A DNA stretch of 64,000 nucleotides from Laceyella putida (GCF_042665195.1 NZ_JBHTBW010000045.1:78479-142478), one strand, 5' to 3'. Shown: positions 1 through 8,739, counted from the first letter of the stretch. Notes: generated by a model not told the origin, from the letters alone. Numbers and translations: made by a program.

Positions 1-15
1 CACTTTTGGTTGCAT
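1..15 (-). CDS. Start of a gene running off the window, probably hisC (histidinol-phosphate aminotransferase)
   Basis: Only five codons are visible (Met-Gln-Pro-Lys-Val). They are preceded by AGGAG seven bases upstream of the ATG, directly after trpA in the same direction. In Bacillus subtilis, hisC follows trpA in the same supraoperon, so hisC is the natural guess. The call rests on the ribosome-binding site plus gene order, since five residues cannot identify a family. Confidence 0.4.
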
Positions 16-49
16 TTCCTTGCTCCTCTCATCTCTTTTCCATTTTATC

Positions 50-847
50 TTACTCCGATTTTAACTGTCTGACAAATTGTCTGAGAGAAGCCAGAGCCTG
101 ATCAATCTGCTGTGGATCAAGGAGCGCTTGTTGTGCTTCTTCAATTTTCTTCACCAACGCGCTCCCTACCACGACCGCATCCGCATGCCTGCGAAAATGC
201 CGCACATGTTCACCCGTGGATACCCCAAACCCCACCGCCGTTGGCACAGGGCTAAACGCGCGCGCCGTCGCCAAAAACTCTTCCACATTGTCGGCAAAAT
301 ACTGACGCATCCCCGTTGTGCCCAAGGAAGAGACACAGTAAACGAATCCGCTCGCATCAGAGACAATGCTTTCGATCCGTTCTTTGGAGGTGGGCGTCAC
401 CAATGGGATGACGGGAAAATCGCATTGTTTGCCAACCGCCCGTAACGGGGCGCTTTCTTCATACGGCAGGTCGGGCACGATGATTCCCGCAAATCCGCTT
501 GCTTGCGCTTCTTCCACTAAGGCTTCCAATCCGTAATGGAGGACGGGATTGAAATACGTAAAGAGAATCAATGGCGTGTGATAACCTTCTTCGCGCAATT
601 CTTTGCCCAACCGCAATACATCTTGGAGAGAAATGTTGTGTGCCAATGCCCGTTCGGATGCCGCTTGGATCACGGGACCATCTGCCATCGGATCAGAAAA
701 AGGCACACCGAGCTCAATGGCCGCCGCCCCTTCTTCTTGTAACAAATATAGGATCTTTTTCGATGCCTCCAAACTAGGGTCTCCCGCCGTGATAAAAGGA
801 ATGAAATATTGCCCCTCTTGCCGCAGTCTCACTTCTAGCTTCGTCAT
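50..847 (-). CDS. trpA: Tryptophan synthase alpha chain
   Basis: Cleaves indole-3-glycerol phosphate to indole and glyceraldehyde 3-phosphate. The indole passes through a tunnel to the beta chain in the cytoplasmic alpha2beta2 complex. The 265-residue length is normal for the family. The catalytic pair is visible as Glu45 in AAIELGVPFSDP and Asp56 in MADGP, and the C-terminal phosphate-binding loop is present (VGFGVS). The start ATG overlaps the trpB stop by four bases (ATGA), which implies translational coupling. Last complete gene of the trpEDCFBA run; no terminator precedes the next gene, so transcription probably continues into hisC. Confidence 0.97.
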   Translation of the reverse strand: MTKLEVRLRQEGQYFIPFITAGDPSLEASKKILYLLQEEGAAAIELGVPFSDPMADGPVIQAASERALAHNISLQDVLRLGKELREEGYHTPLILFTYFNPVLHYGLEALVEEAQASGFAGIIVPDLPYEESAPLRAVGKQCDFPVIPLVTPTSKERIESIVSDASGFVYCVSSLGTTGMRQYFADNVEEFLATARAFSPVPTAVGFGVSTGEHVRHFRRHADAVVVGSALVKKIEEAQQALLDPQQIDQALASLRQFVRQLKSE

Positions 848-2055
848 CCTTGCTCCACCTCCAACGCTTGACGGATCGACTCCACATCTTTATCTCCGCG
901 TCCGGACAAACAGATCAAGACGATTTCATCCTTGTGACGCTTTTCGGCCAGCTTGATTCCTTCCGCTATGGCATGGGCCGATTCCAACGCCGGCAAAATC
1001 CCTTCCGTGCGGCAGAGAAGTTGAACCGCGTCAATCGCTTCCTTGTCCGTTGCCGCAGTATAACGCACACGTCCGCTCTCCTTGAGAAAAGCATGTTCAG
1101 GCCCCACACCGGGATAATCCAATCCGGCTGAAATGGAATGGGCCGGCAACACGCGACCTTCCTGATCCTGCAGGAAATAGCTGTACATGCCGTGCAGCAC
1201 TCCTGGGCGCCCTTTGGTCAGCGGAGCGGCATGATACTCAGTGTCAACCCCTTTTCCGGCCGCTTCCACCCCATGCAACCTTACTCCCTGATCTTCAAGG
1301 AACGCGGCAAACATCCCGATGGCATTGCTGCCGCCACCCACACACGCCACGACATCCTCCGGCAATTTCCCCTCACGCGCCACAATTTGTTGTTTTGCCT
1401 CATCACTGATGACGCGTTGGAAGAATTTTACCATCGGCGGATAGGGATGAGGCCCCACGGCAGACCCCAACAGATAAAAAGTCCGGTCCACTTCTGCCAC
1501 CCAACGGCGCAACGCTTCATTGGTCGCGTCTTTGAGCGTGCGGGTGCCGGATGTGACGGGAATCACTTTCGCTCCCAAAAGCTCCATCCGAAACACATTT
1601 AATTGTTGGCGGCGCACGTCTTCCTCACCCATGTACACTTCGCATTCCAAACCCAACAGGGCCGCCACGGTCGCAGTCGCTACGCCATGTTGGCCCGCTC
1701 CTGTCTCCGCAATCACTTTTCGCTTGCCCATCCGCTTGGCCAACAGAGCTTGCCCCAAGGCGTTGTTGATTTTATGGGCTCCCGTATGGTTCAAATCTTC
1801 CCGCTTCAGATAGATTTTGGCTCCACCCACCTTCTCGCTCAAGCGAGCAGCCAACGTCAAGGCGGTAGGGCGCCCCGAATAGTGCATGAGCAGCGCCTTG
1901 TATTCCGCGATGAAACCCTCATCTCGCACCGCTTCGGCAAATCCTTGCTCAAGCTCTTCCAGCGCCATCATGGTCGTTTCCGGCACAAAACGTCCCCCGA
2001 ATTCACCGTATCTCCATGAGACCCGCCGTTCCTCCACCCGATCTTTCATCATCAC
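844..2055 (-). CDS. trpB: Tryptophan synthase beta chain
   Basis: PLP enzyme joining indole and serine to give tryptophan. The PLP lysine is Lys95 in HTGAHKINNALGQ, and the phosphate-binding GGGSNAIGMF is near residue 240. The 403-residue length is usual. The N terminus is short before the conserved GEFGGRFVPET, so the start must be one of three consecutive ATG codons at 2055, 2052 or 2049. This puts the start about 50 bases inside the 3' end of trpF, an unusually long overlap for this operon. Overlaps trpA by four bases. Confidence 0.97.
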   Translation of the reverse strand: MMMKDRVEERRVSWRYGEFGGRFVPETTMMALEELEQGFAEAVRDEGFIAEYKALLMHYSGRPTALTLAARLSEKVGGAKIYLKREDLNHTGAHKINNALGQALLAKRMGKRKVIAETGAGQHGVATATVAALLGLECEVYMGEEDVRRQQLNVFRMELLGAKVIPVTSGTRTLKDATNEALRRWVAEVDRTFYLLGSAVGPHPYPPMVKFFQRVISDEAKQQIVAREGKLPEDVVACVGGGSNAIGMFAAFLEDQGVRLHGVEAAGKGVDTEYHAAPLTKGRPGVLHGMYSYFLQDQEGRVLPAHSISAGLDYPGVGPEHAFLKESGRVRYTAATDKEAIDAVQLLCRTEGILPALESAHAIAEGIKLAEKRHKDEIVLICLSGRGDKDVESIRQALEVEQG

Positions 2056-2683
2056 ACTCCCTCACCCTTTCCACAAATCTTTTCATCTTTTCCTCGTCTT
2101 TGCTCCCGTCCGTTTCTATGCCACTGGAGACGTCGACGCCATCGGGGCCATACGGTTTGATCAAGTTGGCGACATTGTCGGGATGCAAGCCTCCGGCCAC
2201 CCAAAGAGGAATCTGGAACGCTTGGGCCGCATCCTTCCAGCGGGGTATTTCCGTCCAATCAAAGGTTTCCCCTGTTCCACCCATGGCCGAATCGAGCAAG
2301 ATTCGATCAATCCAAGGGGCATAGAGCGGCACTTCCGCTTTAAGCACCGCCGTTTGTGACACATGGAACACCTTGCAAAGATCAATCGGCACACGTTCCC
2401 GGAGCGCTCTGCAATAAGCTGGGGATTCCTCTCCATGCAGTTGCAAGCCATCAAAAGAAAATCGGCTCTGCAACTCCGTGATCTCACTCACCGAAGCATC
2501 TTTCAGCACGGCCACTTTTTTAATGCCCGGTGGAACAGCGGACAGCATTTCCGCCAAACGATCCAAAGGAATCGTCCGTTTGCGTCCGGGCACCAATATG
2601 AACCCCATGGCATCAATGGGAAGAGAGGATGCCTTCCGCACATCCTCCACCGTCCGAAACCCACACAGCTTGATCCGCGTCAT
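2003..2683 (-). CDS. trpF: Phosphoribosylanthranilate isomerase
   Basis: Amadori rearrangement of N-(5-phosphoribosyl)anthranilate to CdRP, the third step from chorismate to tryptophan. A TIM-barrel protein of 226 residues. Family landmarks are the N-terminal KLCGFRT with the catalytic Cys7, and VAGGLHPDNV followed by GVDVSSGIE near the C terminus. The tail runs about 15 residues beyond the usual end and its codons overlap the start of trpB by about 50 bases. The start ATG overlaps the trpC stop by four bases. Confidence 0.96.
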   Translation of the reverse strand: MTRIKLCGFRTVEDVRKASSLPIDAMGFILVPGRKRTIPLDRLAEMLSAVPPGIKKVAVLKDASVSEITELQSRFSFDGLQLHGEESPAYCRALRERVPIDLCKVFHVSQTAVLKAEVPLYAPWIDRILLDSAMGGTGETFDWTEIPRWKDAAQAFQIPLWVAGGLHPDNVANLIKPYGPDGVDVSSGIETDGSKDEEKMKRFVERVRECDDERSGGGTAGLMEIR

Positions 2684-3462
2684 GGGGACTTCACTCGCTT
2701 CAACTCACGCAAAGCCTGCGCCGGATCGGCCTGTCGCATTAGGTATTCACCCACCAAGATTCCTTGGACTCCCGCATCTGCCATCCGCTTCGCATCCGTC
2801 GGTGAATGAATCCCGCTTTCCCCGATCACCGGAAGTTCGCTCGGCAACTTGGGGCGCACCCGCTCCGTTACCGCCAAATTGGTGGCAAATGTCTCCAGAT
2901 TGCGGTTGTTGATGCCGATCACATCCGCCCCGCAAGCCAAGGAGGCTTCTATTTCCGTTTCATCATGGATTTCAACCAATACTTCCATACCCAATCGATG
3001 GGCCGTTTCACTCAACAGGATCAGGCGCTTTTCGTCGAGCGCGGCCACAATCAGCAAGATGGCGTCGGCGCCAATCAATTTGCTCTCCAACACCTGAATC
3101 GGGTCAATGATAAAATCTTTGCGCAGAACGGGCAGGGACACCTGATTCTTTACTTTGCTCAAGTTTTCATTGGAACCTTTAAAGAAAGAGACATCCGTTA
3201 AAACAGAGATCGCATTGGCGCCACCTGCTTCATATGCCGACGCGAACGAGATCGGATCCACTTCTTCGCGAATGATTCCTTTCGATGGAGAGGCGGGCTT
3301 AATCTCTGCGATGACCGCCAATCCCCGCTCGCGCTTTATGCTCTCGGCCAAAGATATCCCTTTGAGCATCCGCGCCGCCTGATCCCATTTCTCATCCGTA
3401 ACCGATTGAACCAATCGGGCCAATTCATGCTGTTTCTGAGTTAGAATGTTATCAAGAAACAT
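2680..3462 (-). CDS. trpC: Indole-3-glycerol-phosphate synthase
   Basis: Closes the indole ring: CdRP to indole-3-glycerol phosphate plus CO2. The signature EIKPASPSKG spans residues 53-62, with catalytic Glu53 and Lys55, and GINNRNL lies near residue 180. The start was set at the ATG at 3462 because AGGAGG sits six bases upstream. The in-frame TTG at 3468 directly abuts that Shine-Dalgarno and is too close. The product is 260 residues, the usual length. Overlaps the end of trpD by 11 bases. Confidence 0.96.
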   Translation of the reverse strand: MFLDNILTQKQHELARLVQSVTDEKWDQAARMLKGISLAESIKRERGLAVIAEIKPASPSKGIIREEVDPISFASAYEAGGANAISVLTDVSFFKGSNENLSKVKNQVSLPVLRKDFIIDPIQVLESKLIGADAILLIVAALDEKRLILLSETAHRLGMEVLVEIHDETEIEASLACGADVIGINNRNLETFATNLAVTERVRPKLPSELPVIGESGIHSPTDAKRMADAGVQGILVGEYLMRQADPAQALRELKRVKSP

Positions 3463-4480
3463 GTGCAACCTCCTGTGATAAGCGGATCACTTCATCTAAT
3501 TTGCGCATGGCGGCACCCGAGGCGATGACGCGCAGCGCTTCTTTGACTCCATCGGCCAACGATGCCGCTTTGCCCGCCAAGTAGATGACCGCGCCCGCAT
3601 TCAGTGCGACAATGTCGCGGGCGCCGCCCTCAATCCGGCCATCAAAAATCCCTTGAATCAGTGTCGCATTCTTCTCTGGCGTACCGCCCGCGATCTCTTC
3701 ATTTGCCACTCTTGGCAAACCGATCGCTTCCGGTGTGACTTCATACGTCTCCACCCGTCCGTCCCGCAGTTCACTCACTTGCGTCTCCGCCGTATTGGTC
3801 AGTTCATCCAAGCCATCTCGCCCCGCCACGACCATCGCCCGCCTGATTCCCAACCGCATGAGCACATGGGCGACAGGTTCTGTCAACGCGGCATCGTACA
3901 CCCCGACCAATTGCACCTTGACCCCAGCCGGGTTGCAAAGAGGTCCCAAAAGATTGAAAAAGGTGCGAAATCCCAATTCCTTACGCGTCGGCATCACATG
4001 CTTCATCGCCGGATGATAAAGTTGCGCAAATAAAAACGCCAACCCCGTTTGATTCAATAAACGTTCCGCCTCATTGGGTTTGAGGCCGATATGCACACCC
4101 AACGCCTCCAACACATCCGCGCTGCCACTCTTGCCGGAGGCTGCCCGGTTTCCGTGTTTTACGACCGGGATGCCACTTGCCGCTACAACAAAGGCGGTGG
4201 CCGTCGAGATGTTAAATGTTTTTCCGCCATCTCCGCCCGTGCCGCAGGTGTCCACCGCATCGGCAAAAGCCGTCGACACAGGCACAGCCTGCGCGCGCAT
4301 CCCTTGGGCAAATCCAAGGAGTTCGTCAATGGTTTCCCCTTTCATGCGAAGTGAGGTCAGCAAACTGGCGATTTGGACCGGCGTCGCACTTCCCCCCATC
4401 ATGCATTCCATCGCTTGTTTTGCTTCTTCCGCTGTCAAATGCCGCCCCTCGACCACTTTTTTAACCAAAGCCGCAATCAT
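3452..4480 (-). CDS. trpD: Anthranilate phosphoribosyltransferase
   Basis: Transfers phosphoribose from PRPP to anthranilate, the second step of the pathway. The 342-residue protein has the PRPP-binding signature DTCGTGGDGGKTFNIST near residue 80 and KHGNRAASGKSGSAD downstream. It lacks a fused glutamine amidotransferase domain. As in B. subtilis there is no trpG in this operon, so the TrpE partner is probably a shared PabA/TrpG encoded elsewhere. The start ATG overlaps the trpE stop (ATGA). Confidence 0.96.
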   Translation of the reverse strand: MIAALVKKVVEGRHLTAEEAKQAMECMMGGSATPVQIASLLTSLRMKGETIDELLGFAQGMRAQAVPVSTAFADAVDTCGTGGDGGKTFNISTATAFVVAASGIPVVKHGNRAASGKSGSADVLEALGVHIGLKPNEAERLLNQTGLAFLFAQLYHPAMKHVMPTRKELGFRTFFNLLGPLCNPAGVKVQLVGVYDAALTEPVAHVLMRLGIRRAMVVAGRDGLDELTNTAETQVSELRDGRVETYEVTPEAIGLPRVANEEIAGGTPEKNATLIQGIFDGRIEGGARDIVALNAGAVIYLAGKAASLADGVKEALRVIASGAAMRKLDEVIRLSQEVAHVS

Positions 4481-6000
4481 TTCAATCCCTCCACATATTC
4501 CGTCTCTTTGGCTAACTTAAGCGCGGTCAACATTCCCTTGGCTTTATGCGATGTTTCCATGAACTCACGATAAGGATCCGAATCGGCCACAATCCCCGCT
4601 CCCGCTTGCACCGTTGCGATCTGATCTTGAAAGTGGATCGTTCGGATGGCGATGCATGAATCGAGATTGCCGGTAAAACTCAAATATAGGATCGCTCCGC
4701 CATACACGCCACGCGGCGCCGGTTCGAACTCACGGATGATCTCCATCGCCCTGATTTTTGGGGCGCCCGATAACGTTCCGGCGGGGAAGCAAGCCTGTAA
4801 GGCTTCAAGGGCGTGCACCCCTTCTTTCAATGTCGCTTCCAAATAGGAAACCAGATGCATCACATGGGAGTATTTCTCCACGACCATCCCTTCACGGACT
4901 TGCACCGTCCCATACTCCGCGACCCGCCCCAGATCATTGCGACCCAGGTCAACCAGCATCACATGTTCGGCAATTTCTTTCTCATCCTTCATCAAATTTT
5001 CCATCAATTGCCGATCCTCAAGCTCGTGTTTGCCCCGCGGGCGTGTCCCGGCGATTGGACAGATTTCTACCAAGCGATCTGTCACCCGGACAATCCGCTC
5101 CGGGGAGGTGCCAACGATCTGCTCTTTTCCGAGGCGCAAATAGTACATATAAGGTGAGGGATTGAGCACGCGCAAGATCCGATAGACACGAAACGGATCA
5201 GGCGGATGAGGCTGGGTAAATTTGCGGGACAACACCACTTGAAAGATGTCACCTGCCCGAATATGCTCCTTCGCCATCTCCACTAAGCCCATATAACCTT
5301 CCTTGTCTATATTGGCCCATTCTTCATATGATTCGGAATCAAGCGTCGTGGCGGACTGAATGGGCATCGACCCCCTTGGTCCCCCTTGCAGCGTCTGGGC
5401 GCTCCACTCTTCCAGCTCTCGCACAACCTGTTGATACCGGCCAGATAAAGTAGCCTCTGTTTCTTGATCGCGCAGAAGCAGATGTTGCACAAAGGTAACG
5501 GTCAGCTTGAGATGATCAAATATGATCATCCGATCAGCCACCATCAGATGGATATCATAAGCCCGAGAGTCTTCGGGCGGATGGGTGATGGGACGGGAAG
5601 GTTCCATAAAACGGACCGATTCATAGCTCACATACCCCACCGCCCCACCGAGAAAAGGGGCATGATGAGCATATTGCGGCGCCTGAAATTGACCGATCCA
5701 TTCTTGCAAAAATCGTAAAGGATGGGCCGTTTCCACCGTGCGGCTTCCATTTTTGTCTTCGATCGTGAACTGGTTGCCTTTGCTCTTCAAAATGCACATC
5801 GGTTTGGCTCCAATCATGGAGTAACGCGCCCACCGCTCGCCCCCTTCCACACTTTCCAACAGAAAGGCGTAAGGATCTTCTTTCACCCGTTCAAACAAAC
5901 GAATCGGCGTCTCCGTATCGGCAACCACGGTCTTGCAAATGGGAATAAAAGAATATGAAGAGGATAAAGATTGAAATGCTTCATATGCGGGGTAAATCAA
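4477..6000 (-). CDS. trpE: Anthranilate synthase component I
   Basis: Converts chorismate to anthranilate, the committed step, using ammonia from a TrpG partner. The C-terminal chorismate-binding domain is complete: GTSPERIVR, CPIAGTRPRG, GRNDLGRV, FPAGTLSGAPKIRAMEII and VQAGAGIVADSDP. A longer open frame begins at 6114, but its first 38 codons are leader RNA. The chosen TTG at 6000 has AAGGAGGG about eight bases upstream and gives the family-typical N terminus (Ile-Tyr-Pro then a Phe-rich helix). The product is 507 residues. It is preceded by a TRAP-controlled attenuator. Confidence 0.95.
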   Translation of the reverse strand: MIYPAYEAFQSLSSSYSFIPICKTVVADTETPIRLFERVKEDPYAFLLESVEGGERWARYSMIGAKPMCILKSKGNQFTIEDKNGSRTVETAHPLRFLQEWIGQFQAPQYAHHAPFLGGAVGYVSYESVRFMEPSRPITHPPEDSRAYDIHLMVADRMIIFDHLKLTVTFVQHLLLRDQETEATLSGRYQQVVRELEEWSAQTLQGGPRGSMPIQSATTLDSESYEEWANIDKEGYMGLVEMAKEHIRAGDIFQVVLSRKFTQPHPPDPFRVYRILRVLNPSPYMYYLRLGKEQIVGTSPERIVRVTDRLVEICPIAGTRPRGKHELEDRQLMENLMKDEKEIAEHVMLVDLGRNDLGRVAEYGTVQVREGMVVEKYSHVMHLVSYLEATLKEGVHALEALQACFPAGTLSGAPKIRAMEIIREFEPAPRGVYGGAILYLSFTGNLDSCIAIRTIHFQDQIATVQAGAGIVADSDPYREFMETSHKAKGMLTALKLAKETEYVEGLK

Positions 6001-6062
6001 GGATACTCCCTCCTTCTCAATCAGGCGAGAAGAGAGAAAAGGATATAGGGGATCGTGATGCA

Positions 6063-6094
6063 AATAAAAAAGCCAAAGCAAATGAGCTCTGACT
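6063..6094 (-). terminator. trp leader attenuator terminator
   Basis: Read on the minus strand, AGTCAGAGC (6094-6086) pairs with GCTTTGGCT (6079-6071). The nine-base-pair stem has two G-U wobbles and a six-base loop, followed by TTTTTTATTT. It lies between the TRAP triplets and trpE. A competing stem, TAGATGAGCT (6134-6125) with AGCTCATTTG (6088-6079), takes up the loop and the inner ends of both terminator arms, so the two structures exclude each other. TRAP bound to the triplets would block the antiterminator and allow termination. Confidence 0.85.
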
Positions 6095-6121
6095 GAAGTT
6101 GTCTTAATCTTCATCTTCTGG

Positions 6122-6180
6122 CTCAGCTCATCTATACTATATCCTATTCTCCACTCAACTCAGCTCTCAACTAATAACTA
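6122..6180 (-). promoter_or_regulatory. TRAP-binding site: eleven GAG/TAG triplets in the trp leader
   Basis: On the minus strand, GAG or TAG triplets occupy 6180-6178, 6173-6171, 6166-6164, 6161-6159, 6156-6154, 6151-6149, 6146-6144, 6139-6137, 6134-6132, 6129-6127 and 6124-6122. That is exactly eleven triplets, mostly two bases apart (three gaps are of four). TRAP is an eleven-subunit ring that wraps RNA at one triplet per subunit. The matching mtrB gene is in this window at 15128-15349. The last triplets form one arm of the antiterminator. Confidence 0.92.
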
Positions 6181-6219
6181 ATCAAACCAACTCAATCTTA
6201 TGTCTCATCTTATTAAAAG

Positions 6220-6248
6220 ACTTTATCGAAGCTTCAACAGAATGTCAA
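6220..6248 (-). promoter_or_regulatory. Promoter of the trp operon
   Basis: TTGACA (6248-6243) and TAAAGT (6225-6220) on the minus strand are separated by exactly 17 bases, a good vegetative sigma-A arrangement. Transcription would begin near 6213, just upstream of the TRAP triplets. Confidence 0.75.
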
Positions 6249-6261
6249 CCCATATCCCAAA

Positions 6262-6300
6262 AAAGAAACGGGCCACCCTGCCTAAGCGGACCGTTTCTTT
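6262..6300 (-). terminator. Terminator after aroB
   Basis: AAAGAAACGG and CCGTTTCTTT form a ten-base-pair stem six bases beyond the aroB stop, followed by T residues on the minus strand. It separates aroCB from the trp promoter. Confidence 0.8.
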
Positions 6301-6306
6301 TGATCG

Positions 6307-7398
6307 TCAAGCATGTATTTCCTTTAACACCTGAGTGATTTGATCTTCTGCGATCCCACGCACCAACTCAACTTGCCCCAACTGTTTGGCCAACACAAAC
6401 GCATAATGGCCACCACGCACTTTTTTGTCTTTCTTCATCGCGTCAAGGAGAGCCTGCTGAGGCCAGTCTTCCGTATAGCGGATGGGCAAACGCAAGCGAT
6501 GGAGAAGTTGTTCCGTCCGGTGCACCAACATTTCCGGAGCCCCCAGCAAGCGAACGCTCAATCTTGCCGCACCCGCCATACCAATGGCGATCGCTTCCCC
6601 GTGGGTATACCTTTGATACGCCGACACCGCCTCCAAGGCATGGCCGATCGTGTGTCCATAATTGAGTATGGCCCGGATGCCCAATTCTTTCTCATCTTGG
6701 GATACAATCGCAGACTTGATCTCACAGCCGCGATAAATCGCCTCCGTCATCCGTTCGGGGTCCAGAGCGAGCAAAGCCTCGGCGTGCGCCTCCAACCACT
6801 CCACAAACGAAACATCCCAGATCAAGGCGTGTTTGGCCACTTCCGCAAGTCCGGAAACCACTTCGCGCGCAGGCAATGACGCCAACACATCAACGTCAAA
6901 CACCACCATCAACGGTTGATGAAACGCCCCGATAAAGTTTTTGCCCAACGCATGATTAACACCCACTTTTCCACCCACACTGCTGTCATGCGCCAACAAG
7001 GTTGTCGGCAATTGGATAAAGGGAATGCCCCGCATATAGGTGGCAGCGACAAACCCGGCCAAATCCCCCACCACACCGCCACCCAAAGCCAGCACCAAAC
7101 TGCTGCGATCAAGTCCAAACCGCAGACAGTCCCCGATCACCTGTTCAACGACACTCAGCTTTTTGCTCTCTTCGCCAGGGGGAATGACACTTAATCCCAC
7201 CTGATACCCCGCGGCCTGCAAGGAAGCTTGCATAGGCAGGCCATACAACGGAGCGACATGGCTGTCTGAAATCAGCATCAACATTCGTTCTTTCCCAATC
7301 CCGTTTTCTGTCAACAACTGCGGCAATAACTGATGGGTCCCCTGACCGATGCGAATGGGATAGCGATGACCGGCAACATCAACCAGCAAGGTTTTCAT
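6307..7398 (-). CDS. aroB: 3-dehydroquinate synthase
   Basis: Second step of the shikimate pathway: DAHP to 3-dehydroquinate, NAD- and metal-dependent. The 363-residue product shows the NAD-binding GGGVVGDLAGFVAATYMRG near residues 100-120, PTTLLAHDSSVGGKVGVNH, and the metal-ligand region LNYGHTIGHALE. The open frame extends 49 codons upstream inside aroC. The ATG at 7398 was chosen because it gives the normal N terminus (MKTLLVDV) and overlaps the aroC stop by one base (TGATG), which suggests coupling. Confidence 0.96.
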   Translation of the reverse strand: MKTLLVDVAGHRYPIRIGQGTHQLLPQLLTENGIGKERMLMLISDSHVAPLYGLPMQASLQAAGYQVGLSVIPPGEESKKLSVVEQVIGDCLRFGLDRSSLVLALGGGVVGDLAGFVAATYMRGIPFIQLPTTLLAHDSSVGGKVGVNHALGKNFIGAFHQPLMVVFDVDVLASLPAREVVSGLAEVAKHALIWDVSFVEWLEAHAEALLALDPERMTEAIYRGCEIKSAIVSQDEKELGIRAILNYGHTIGHALEAVSAYQRYTHGEAIAIGMAGAARLSVRLLGAPEMLVHRTEQLLHRLRLPIRYTEDWPQQALLDAMKKDKKVRGGHYAFVLAKQLGQVELVRGIAEDQITQVLKEIHA

Positions 7399-8558
7399 CA
7401 GAAGTTCAACACCCTTTCGCGATAGCGGGCCAGTTGTTCTTTCAGTTCGCTCAATGTGTCCGCGGGGAATTTTTCCAACAACGCGCGCGCGACTTCCCAT
7501 GCCACGACGTTTTCCGCCACGACGCAAGCCGCTGGCACAGCACAACTGTCCGAGCGCTCAATGCTTGCGGCAAACGGTTCTTTACTATCGATATCAACAC
7601 TGAGGAGCGGCTTGTAAAGCGTGGGAATCGGCTTCATCACCCCGCGAACCACAATCGGTTCTCCTGTCGTCATGCCGCCTTCAAAACCGCCCAAACGATT
7701 GGTCCGGCGGCTAAATCCCTTTTCCGTCGACCACTCGATTTCATCATGCACTTGCGAACCAAGGCGACTGGCCGCTTCAAAGCCAATCCCAAACTCGACC
7801 CCTTTAAAAGCGTTGATGCTGACTACCGCTTGCGCGATGCGGGCATCCAATTTGCGGTCCCAGTGCACATGACTCCCCAAGCCAACCGGCACTCCCTCCA
7901 CGATCACTTCCACGATGCCTCCAAGGGAGTCCCCTTCTTTTTTCGCTTGATCAATGAGCGACATCATCTGTTGTTCGGCCTCTGGGTCCAAACAACGGAC
8001 AGGGGACCGCTCCGCACGCTCGAGACGTTCATCCCAAGACAGCTCCACCCGTTTCGCTTCGACGTCGCCAATGCGCAGCACATGTCCGGCGATGCGGATG
8101 CCGCATTCCTCCAGGATCAGACGCGCCACAGCCCCCGCCGCCACACGCATCGTGGTTTCACGCGCACTGGAGCGTTCCAATACATCGCGCATGTCGCGGT
8201 GATCGTATTTGATCGCTCCATTCAAATCCGCATGTCCCGGGCGCGGACGCGAGATGCGACGCTTTTCGGCTTCTTCAGGCAATGGATCCGTACTCATCAC
8301 TTTTTGCCAGTGCGTCCAGTCTTTGTTCTCAACCACGAGCGTTACCGGGGCACCCGTCGTCTCGCCAAAGCGGACACCGGACAAAATCTGCACCTGATCT
8401 TTCTCAATCTGCATCCGGCGGCCCCGGCCATACCCTTTTTGGCGGCGCGCTAATTGGAAGTCGATTTTCTCTTTGCTGAAAGGCAGATGACTTGGCAGCC
8501 CTTCAATGATTAATGTCAGTTGCGGTCCATGCGACTCGCCGGCGGTTAAGTATCTCAT
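7398..8558 (-). CDS. aroC: Chorismate synthase
   Basis: Last shikimate step: EPSP to chorismate, using reduced FMN. Of 386 residues. Signatures are the N-terminal TAGESHG, then RPGHADLNGAIKYDH and RSSARETTMRVAAGA in the middle, and RTNRLGGFEGGMTTGEP late in the protein. Equivalent to the B. subtilis gene called aroF. AGGAGAGG precedes the ATG. The B. subtilis neighbour aroH (chorismate mutase) is absent, since aroB is followed by the trp leader. Confidence 0.97.
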   Translation of the reverse strand: MRYLTAGESHGPQLTLIIEGLPSHLPFSKEKIDFQLARRQKGYGRGRRMQIEKDQVQILSGVRFGETTGAPVTLVVENKDWTHWQKVMSTDPLPEEAEKRRISRPRPGHADLNGAIKYDHRDMRDVLERSSARETTMRVAAGAVARLILEECGIRIAGHVLRIGDVEAKRVELSWDERLERAERSPVRCLDPEAEQQMMSLIDQAKKEGDSLGGIVEVIVEGVPVGLGSHVHWDRKLDARIAQAVVSINAFKGVEFGIGFEAASRLGSQVHDEIEWSTEKGFSRRTNRLGGFEGGMTTGEPIVVRGVMKPIPTLYKPLLSVDIDSKEPFAASIERSDSCAVPAACVVAENVVAWEVARALLEKFPADTLSELKEQLARYRERVLNF

Positions 8559-8620
8559 CTCTCATCGTCCTCTCCTAATCTAAGCTCACTCCACCATAGT
8601 TGGATAAAAATTTGTTAGTA

Positions 8621-8629
8621 ATCATACCA
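8621..8629 (-). promoter_or_regulatory. Possible extended -10 promoter of aroC
   Basis: The minus strand reads TGG followed by TATGAT (extended -10 TGnTATGAT) about 65 bases upstream of the aroC ATG and just past a terminator. No convincing -35 was seen. The nonamer AACTATGGT occurs twice here, once overlapping this element and once about 35 bases downstream. Confidence 0.4.
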
Positions 8630-8664
8630 TAGTTTTGAAGCGTAAAAAATAAGATTTAACAAAA

Positions 8665-8695
8665 AATAACCCGATCGCTTCAGAACCGGGTTATT
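8665..8695 (-). terminator. Terminator upstream of aroC
   Basis: AATAACCCG and CGGGTTATT pair (nine base pairs). On the minus strand the stem runs directly into TTTTTTG. It would stop transcripts arriving from the small gene or ndk before aroC. Confidence 0.7.
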
Positions 8696-8739
8696 GTAAC
8701 CGCATACAATCCGATCGTTTGTTATTTTCCATCAATCAA

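Noticed and set aside
6001..6114. N-terminal extension of TrpE from ATG 6114
   Set aside because: It overlaps the attenuator terminator and adds 38 residues not seen in the family. TTG 6000 has a strong ribosome site.
7434..8453. Plus-strand open frame of 339 codons opposite aroC
   Set aside because: Long only because of the GC-biased codon use of aroC; no start signal, composition not protein-like.
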